NCBI GenBank assembly: GCA_015680685.1
Contig: MNCI01002923.1
Location: forward strand, 1,242,458 to 1,306,457
DNA length: 64,000 nt
Source: Gnetum montanum
Lineage: Eukaryota; Streptophyta; Gnetopsida; Gnetales; Gnetaceae
Direction of reading: 5' to 3'
Every line of letters begins with the position of its first letter. Position 1 is the first letter of the stretch. The notes under the pieces are model-generated. The model was not told the DNA's origin. It saw only the letters and a program-made list of their open reading frames with translations, and did not search any database. This document shows positions 58,446-64,000 of this stretch, one piece after another. The translations under genes and the position numbers were made by a program.

Positions 58446-59290
58446 GATATCCTATATGTCCTTCCTCATGGAGTTGTTTTAAAGTGTCGTTAGCTTGTTC
58501 TTGCCTTAAGCACTTAGGGTATATTCCTTGGAAATTCTTTTTAAATAGTTCACCACTAATTAGAGTAAATTTAGAACATTTCGGTACTAAAAAATTTCTT
58601 TTATAAATAGGTAAATTTGAAGGACAATGATGGAAGGTTAAATAAAATTTAATATCATCATACCATGGGTCATGCAATCAATTGGAAGAAAATGGGATAT
58701 CATTTTCCTCATTAATGGATAATATGTGAAGAGGAAGTGATTATTTATCATTGGGTGCATCGTAATTTTCTAAAGTTGAGGCTTTGGCAATTAGCTTGGC
58801 AAGAGCAGTTCCTCTAACTAACTTGGCTACCTTCCATTGAATATCAAATTCTTACAACTTCATAATCCATTTAGCACGTTTTTCACTAGGATCTTGTAAT
58901 TTAGCTAAAGCAATGGTGGTTGGATCAAGGACAATGACAAAAACCTTTGTGTTTAACAAATAGTAGTGAAATTTCTTTAAGGCTTTTATCACAACATACA
59001 ATTGCTTCTATACAGGTGAGTATTTTAATTCTGCATTCTTTAAAGGTGCAAACATGAAAGCCATGGGTCTCTCACCTTGATCAACTACCAAGGAGAAGCA
59101 ATGGGTTAAGATAGCAATGGCAATAACATTGCTAGAAAAAGCATATAAAAGTAAATTATTTTCATACCAAGGAGAAGCTAGGATAGGGGCATCTACAATG
59201 GCCTCTTTAATAGCAAGGAAAACATTCTTTCTTTCATTTGTCCACTACATATTACTATCTTTCTTAAGCATCTCATTTCTTAATGTTATT
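58446..59290 (-). pseudogene. Host H pol piece: RT end, RNase H, integrase zinc region (first of three)
   Basis: On the - strand: the RT-RNase H connection (VFLAIKEAIVDAPILASPWY, about 59230-59170), RNase H (ERPMAFMFAPLKNAELKYSP, then QLYVVIKALKKFHYYL), and the integrase N-terminal zinc region with HEEGHIGY (about 58473-58450), which continues at 31125. Several stops are present. Upstream RT is not recognisable beyond about 59290, so the element is truncated there. It is a Ty3/gypsy element of a different type from Tat. Confidence 0.85.
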
Positions 59291-60191
59291 TTGAAATACC
59301 TAGATTTTATGCTTATTATGACACAAAAGAATGTGTCAAAGAATCACCTAAGTAATAGAACATGGTATTGCTGGTAGTTGCCCCTTATAATGCAAATAAT
59401 CCTACATAAAACATAAGCCAATAATGCAACACAATGCAAGAAGTAAAAGTTGGATGGCTCACAAGCTAAGCTTCAATGGAATTGCAATTCTACCTAAATT
59501 AAATGAAGGGACCATTTCAGATTCTTGTTTGCAATTCTAAATCACAATTCTCCTTTTGCAATTAATTTTAATTTTCAATGACGAAACATTTTTTAAAAAA
59601 ATCCTTAATTATAGTTTTAGTTACCATAATTCTTTTAAAGGAAATTTGTAACTACATTCAAGATTAAGAATCTTGTAAATCAAACGCTATTAGCTATAAC
59701 CTCAACCTTGCTAATCCTTGTATGAGAAGATTCTTAAGTTATAGGGTACTATAGTATAATCCATTGTTACACCTGAATAAGAGTCACACACACAAGAAGG
59801 CACAAGAGGAGGAGGGATTTCTCTAGCAATCTTTAATTATAGTTTTAGTTACCATGATTTCTTTAAAATTCTCAAAAACCTTTGTAACTATAGTTAAGAT
59901 TTGAAGTAGGGACCACTATTTGGAGTGATATTGGGGTGATTATTTTTTCAATTTTAATTTGTAGGGACCACCACTTGGAGTTATGTTAAGGTGATTGTTT
60001 ATTCAATTGTAAGCTGTGGGTTAAAGGTTGGTCTCAAAAGAGGTTAAGCTTTTACTCAACCATCGGGCCCTTCCTTCAAGGACCCTGCCTTGGCAAGAGG
60101 AGTAGCATTGAGCCTCTAGGTGATGATGATCCTTATTCAAGATTCGAAGTCTTATGAATCACAATTGTTACAATTTGGAATGCATTGGTGC
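59291..60191. other. Non-coding spacer 3' of the glycosyltransferase gene, with small duplications
   Basis: No gene was seen. It contains TTAATTATAGTTTTAGTTACC twice (about 59606 and 59831), each followed by a TTTGTAACTA block. It also has GTAGGGACCAC(T/C)A(T/C)TTGGAG twice with a 55-bp period (59906 and 59961). Part of it would be the 3' untranslated region of the gene at 60192. Confidence 0.6.
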
Positions 60192-62426
60192 TTAGGAGGA
60201 AGAGTCACATGCGCAAGAAGCATCAACGCCAGTAGAGGCAGAATCAATAATAGCAGTGCGGTTGAGGAAAGAGTGGAGGACGTGGAAGGTCCAAAGGGAC
60301 AGTAAGGTGGCGTTATGGTCGACTGGGCGGTCTTTGTAGAACTTGAAGCAGCTCTGATGGTTATTGTGATTAGGGCATTCAGGACTATGGGTGTCTCTGT
60401 AGGTGCCTTCATGGATCATGCCGCACCAGCTAGCGAACCAATGGAATACGTATTGGCCTACTCCAGCTCCCTCTAGCCATCCCTTTGGAAACATCTCCAT
60501 CACGCTGCTATTCCTATCCATGAACATCATGTTTGTTAGCTGTGCCCCATGTACTGTTGCTAGCACATCTGTCTCCGTCATCACCTGCACCTGCAAAGAG
60601 TCACCATGACATGCATATTGTATGCCTAGGTTAACACCTCATTACTATTATTATTATGGATGAATTAACAAAAAAAAAATGTGTATGGTATTTGCAAATG
60701 ATATTCTATTGGTGGATACATCTCTATAAAATAGTATTTCTAATATAGGGAAATGGGAAAGTGGAGATATGGTTTAGAATCAAAAAACTTTGAAGTCAGT
60801 AAAAGACAAAGTATATGGAATGTAATTTCAAGAACAGTATAAACAATAGTGAAATGGAAGTGACAAATCAATGCCAAAAAGACCCTCATTACAAATAGTT
60901 TTCGATGCTTAAACAATTATCAATGCATCCAATCATATGGTGAAATTGATAAAATATAAGAAATAGAATTGAGATAGGAAGGTGATAATCCAAACAAGCG
61001 GGTGGTGTTCTAAAAAATATGGATAAAACTAAAGGAAAAATTTTGCATGACAATAAATAGGTTCGTGATGTTAAATACTATTAAATATTGGGTAGTAGAA
61101 GAAGCATGAAGAGTGCAATAAAAATGTGAATGCTTGGATGTCAAGCATCAGTACAAAAGAGGCATCAACACTATCATAGAAATTGGACAATGAATGTTAC
61201 AATAAGAGATAAGATTGCCAAATCCATAAATTGCAAAGACTAATAGTGTTGAAAACGGTTTGAGCAAAAAGATTGCAAGTAAATATCTTTAGTGACAAGG
61301 TAGGAAGACGAGGACGACGATGATGTACCTGTTGACAAAAAGTGAGATTGGCGATATGAACGAGGCGGAAGTTGCAGCCGGAGAGCTTGCGGCACTCCTT
61401 CTCCATGATCTCGGCCACGGCGGACTCGTTCCGGAAAGCGCGGGAGCCGGTGCGAGCAACCAAAGTAACATTAACTGAGGCGGACCCTGACGCGGACCCG
61501 GTTCTGGGCGGCCTGGTCACATTACAGAAGCGCCGGACTTTGCAGCGGACGGTGTCGAAGAGCTGAAGCCGTTGGCGGAGGGGCATACGTCCGAAGCCAC
61601 GCCGGTACACCACGGCTCGCTCGAAGCAGACCGGCCCTTTCTCGGCCTCCGCTAGCGGTTCCGCGGCCACGCCGGCGCGGTCCAAGGATGCCGCTAGAAC
61701 AACGGCGATCCAGGCGCCCATGGACACCACCAGTTCCCCCTTATGGTACAGAAGCAGCCGGTCCGGCGCCTCGCACCGGTTCCGCAGGCGCCACGACAAC
61801 ACCGGAATCAGCGTCGTCAGGCCGTGCCACGGGTTGCCGTAGTCGTAATACTGGTCCGCCACGAACGTCAGCCCCGGCAGCAACGTGGCGTTGTCCGGCA
61901 GAAAATCCGGCACGGCGAAACCGTACGAGTTGGCGCTGCCGTTGGAGCGGTGGCGCCCCGCCACGCACAGCAGCCGGTTCTCGGATTTCGCCGACGGAAA
62001 ATAGAAATGCTCGGCCTCTGCTTCTCCTTGTTCTTCCGTCCGCTGACGCAGGGACGCCATGAACCAGGTGCGGTCCGGCTCGTCCTGGGGCCGCTGCATC
62101 GCCGGATCTTTCAGCGGCAGGAATCGAACCGAGCCCAGCAGCTGTGCCGCGACGCTGCGGATTTGATCCCGTAAGCTCTGCATCTGCACAGACTGGTTTC
62201 CCATCTGAGACGTCAGGCTTTGGACCTGCAATGTGAGGTCGCCCAAGTCTTCCGTGGACTGTTGCACGGTCATCAGTCGAAGAGCCGCCTTGTAGGCTCC
62301 TCCTCCCAGCTGCGTTACCTGCATCAGCCATAACTGCGACGACACCAGCAGCACCAGCGCCAGCAATATCAGCCCCGTTCCTGCGTAAATGATAAACGCT
62401 CGGCCCTTCATGATCGATCGATTCAT
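60192..62426 (-). CDS. GT61-family glycosyltransferase, two exons, 498 aa
   Basis: Exon 1 is 62426-61329 (366 codons), exon 2 is 60590-60192 (132 codons plus TAA). The intron is GT-AG and phase 0. The protein is a type II membrane enzyme: short basic N-terminus, one membrane span (about residues 10-35), a Gln/Leu-rich stem (55-97), then the catalytic domain. Family landmarks are GLTFVADQYYDYGNPWHGL (185-203), VCFERAVVYRRGFGRMP (266-282), RCKVRRFCNV (294-303), HGAQLTNMMFMDRNSSVMEM (379-398) and PKGWLEGAGVGQY (401-413). Ten N-glycosylation sequons fit a Golgi-lumen domain. Known GT61 enzymes add xylose or arabinose to xylan or N-glycans; the substrate cannot be told from sequence. No frameshift or internal stop is present. 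Exon 1 is strikingly GC-rich against its surroundings. Met1 and Met6 are both possible starts. Confidence 0.93.
60591..61328 (-). other. Intron of the GT61 gene
   Basis: The donor is CAACAG|GTACAT and the acceptor is CTCTTTGCAG|GTGCAG. It is 738 bp and AT-rich, with a short ATT microsatellite near 60645. A second AG lies 6 bases inside exon 2 (GTGCAG|GTG); using it would remove Val-Gln. The upstream choice is preferred because GT61 proteins keep both residues before the Val-Met pair. Confidence 0.88.
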
Positions 62427-64000
62427 TCTTGGTTACCTTGGTTTTGCGAGGGGGATTGTTAAGGTGAACCACGGACTGAGTTTGCCTTGGGTTTTTGGGA
62501 AGTGCGTCCACCGTGCTTTAGTTTATTGCCGGCATGTGTTAGGCATGGATACGCCATTGTGCCTGAATCATTGCCTGTATCAGAGGACGCCTTTTTATTG
62601 GAGATGCATAGAACTATTCTACCTGTCCGTCTCATCGTTCAAGAGGTACTGCTTCAGCTGAATTTTTGAATATTTTTTTAATATACTTCTTTTTTAAAGA
62701 ATATTTTTTTTCTTTGGTTTTTTTTTATAAATAGGAAGTCTTTAGTAGGAAATAAACAACCATTTGAATGCTTCTCCTGAATTTTTGAATATTTTTTTCT
62801 TTGGTTTTTCTTTTTTATGGGGTGTCGGACCCAAAAAGAGAATTTTATTAATAGAAAACAAAATTTAGTACATAAGCTACTTCAAGACATATAGATTGAG
62901 GAAAGGAGGAAGAGAAACCGTGTTGCCTGAGACTATTATAGAGGAAACATGTTAAACTTAGCATTCCAAAGATCAACCATTCACTGAAATGTGTGTATCT
63001 TTTCCTAGATGTGGATTGTCGAATGAGAACAAAGGTGTAAGAAAGAAGAAAAAGGCCAAATGGTGTAGAAAACTGTGGCTTAATTAGGAGACTTTCTTCT
63101 GAAGCGAGGCTTGATGATGGTGATTATTTGGATCTCCGATATGACTCCATGGCTGCAATAAGAATGGGAAGCCTTCAGTAAGAAATGAAAACACATGCGA
63201 ATGCTTTTGAAAGAAGGCAAGTTTAAATCTTTTTCTTACTTGAGAGGAGAGCTTTTAAAGGATTGGTTATAAGTATGAATACTTCTTGAGTATCCTCTAC
63301 TCTTGAACTCTAAATTTTTATTTTAAAGAGTCTTGGCACCCAAAATCACTTTTTATTTTATTTATTTATTTATTAAAACAAAAAAATTACCATAATTACA
63401 ACTCATTGCTTTTCCAAGGCCATCAATCCCCAAAGTGTCCATTGATTTGTCAAAGTAACTCCTATGATATTGAGTAATTAATTGTTAAATGATAAGACTA
63501 ATGATTTTTAATGAAAGAAGTAATAAAAGTTTATAAATATATTATTGATAAAATAAATAATTTTATAAAAATTAAGATTAATCATAAAAAATATTTGGCA
63601 AAACTTTTTAAAGTTAGGTCCCCAAGTTTTCAAGTTAAGTAAATATTTTTACAAAGTATTGACTCATTGATCACAACAAAAGTTTAATTATAAGAATCAT
63701 CATTTAAAGGCTCAATGCTCATTGTGCTAAGGTGGAGTCTTAAAATAATTAATAGATGAGTAGCATTGTGCTAAGGTGGAGTCTTAAAATAATTAATAGA
63801 TGAGTAAAAGCTTAGCAGCTTTCAAGTAAAAAAAGTAAAACCTTATAACTTAAAAAATAAGCAGCTTACCAAATAAGGCTCCAAAATATTTGACTTGAAT
63901 ACCTTTAAAAACGATAAAAGTCAGCCGATGCGCAGTCGTAGTCTAAAAAAGCCAATCATGTAACAACGCTGCCCCAAAGAACGTTGTTCGGCACCCCAAG
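62427..64000 (-). other. Upstream region of the GT61 gene
   Basis: AT-rich sequence with no coding signal. On the - strand a TATTTATAAAAAA stretch (about 62733-62720) is a possible TATA element some 300 bp before the ATG. Two diverged copies of a segment containing CTGAATTTTTGAATATTTTT (62658 and 62777) are present. Another loosely repeated segment includes GGAAG(T/C)CTT(T/C)AGTA(G/A)GAAAT (62736 and 63170). The far end (63590-63940) has TTTGGCAAAACTTTTTAAAG and AGCAGCTTACCAAATAAGGC, which hints at a small DNA transposon but shows no clear terminal repeats. Confidence 0.45.
63720..63807 (+). repeat. 44-bp perfect or near-perfect tandem duplication
   Basis: CATTGTGCTAAGGTGGAGTC and the following 24 bases occur twice in a row (63720-63763 and 63764-63807). 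The copies look almost identical, so the duplication is recent, or it could be an assembly effect. Confidence 0.9.

Noticed and set aside
60192-60596. A separate small gene for the 134-codon frame at GT61 exon 2
   Set aside because: It would need a TTG start and begins inside a splice acceptor. Its sequence continues the GT61 catalytic domain exactly where exon 1 stops.
61197-61328. The 43 residues after LTFCQQ in the exon 1 frame as a real C-terminus
   Set aside because: They follow a GT donor, fit no GT61 protein, and are replaced by a perfect family match when exon 2 is joined.
61688-62511. Long open frames overlapping GT61 exon 1 in other frames (124, 143 and 256 codons)
   Set aside because: They arise from the high GC content of exon 1. 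They are Arg/Ala/Pro-rich, match no domain, and overlap a well-supported coding exon.
62820-63120. A LINE 3' end or retrogene
   Set aside because: No RT motif, poly(A) tail or flanking duplication was seen.
63590-63940. A miniature DNA transposon upstream of GT61
   Set aside because: Short motifs are suggestive, but no terminal inverted repeats or target-site duplication could be found by eye.

Overview
The window looks like nuclear DNA of a vascular plant, probably a seed plant with a large, repeat-rich genome. Three things suggest this: old, nested plant LTR retrotransposons fill most of it, one split plant-type glycosyltransferase gene is present, and non-coding DNA is long and AT-rich. 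The species cannot be named from the sequence. No bacterial operons, CRISPR arrays, rRNA genes or tRNA genes were seen.

Layout. 1-993: the 3' end of an LTR element cut by the window edge. 994-5900: AT-rich DNA with one diverged LTR-like block (about 4090-5390). 5906-20282: Tat-1, a Ty3/gypsy element of the dual-RNase-H (Tat) type on the + strand, with target-site duplication (TSD) ACTAC. 20288-59290: a nest. An old Ty3/gypsy pol gene on the - strand (host H) is split into three pieces (59290-58446, 31125-30520, 21528-about 21147). It was broken by B-2 (21529-30519, - strand, TSD GTGTA) and B-1 (31126-58445, + strand, TSD GATAT). B-1 was in turn split by Tat-2 (32007-51097, - strand, TSD AGTGT/AGTGC). 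60192-62426: the only gene that looks intact, a two-exon GT61-family glycosyltransferase on the - strand with a GC-rich first exon. 62427-64000: its AT-rich upstream region.

How the pieces work. Tat-1 and Tat-2 belong to one family: related LTRs and primer-binding sites, gag, protease, RT with two RNase H domains, and integrase (deleted in Tat-1). Between protease and pol, both carry an intron-containing gene on the opposite strand, with its own TATA box and a recognisably conserved protein. B-1 and B-2 share LTRs, a gag gene and a second gene of roughly 850-920 codons with a globular N-terminal part and a long coiled coil. Neither has a visible reverse transcriptase or integrase, so they look non-autonomous. 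All retroelement genes carry stops or frameshifts. The glycosyltransferase would be a type II Golgi membrane enzyme and is unrelated to the transposons around it.
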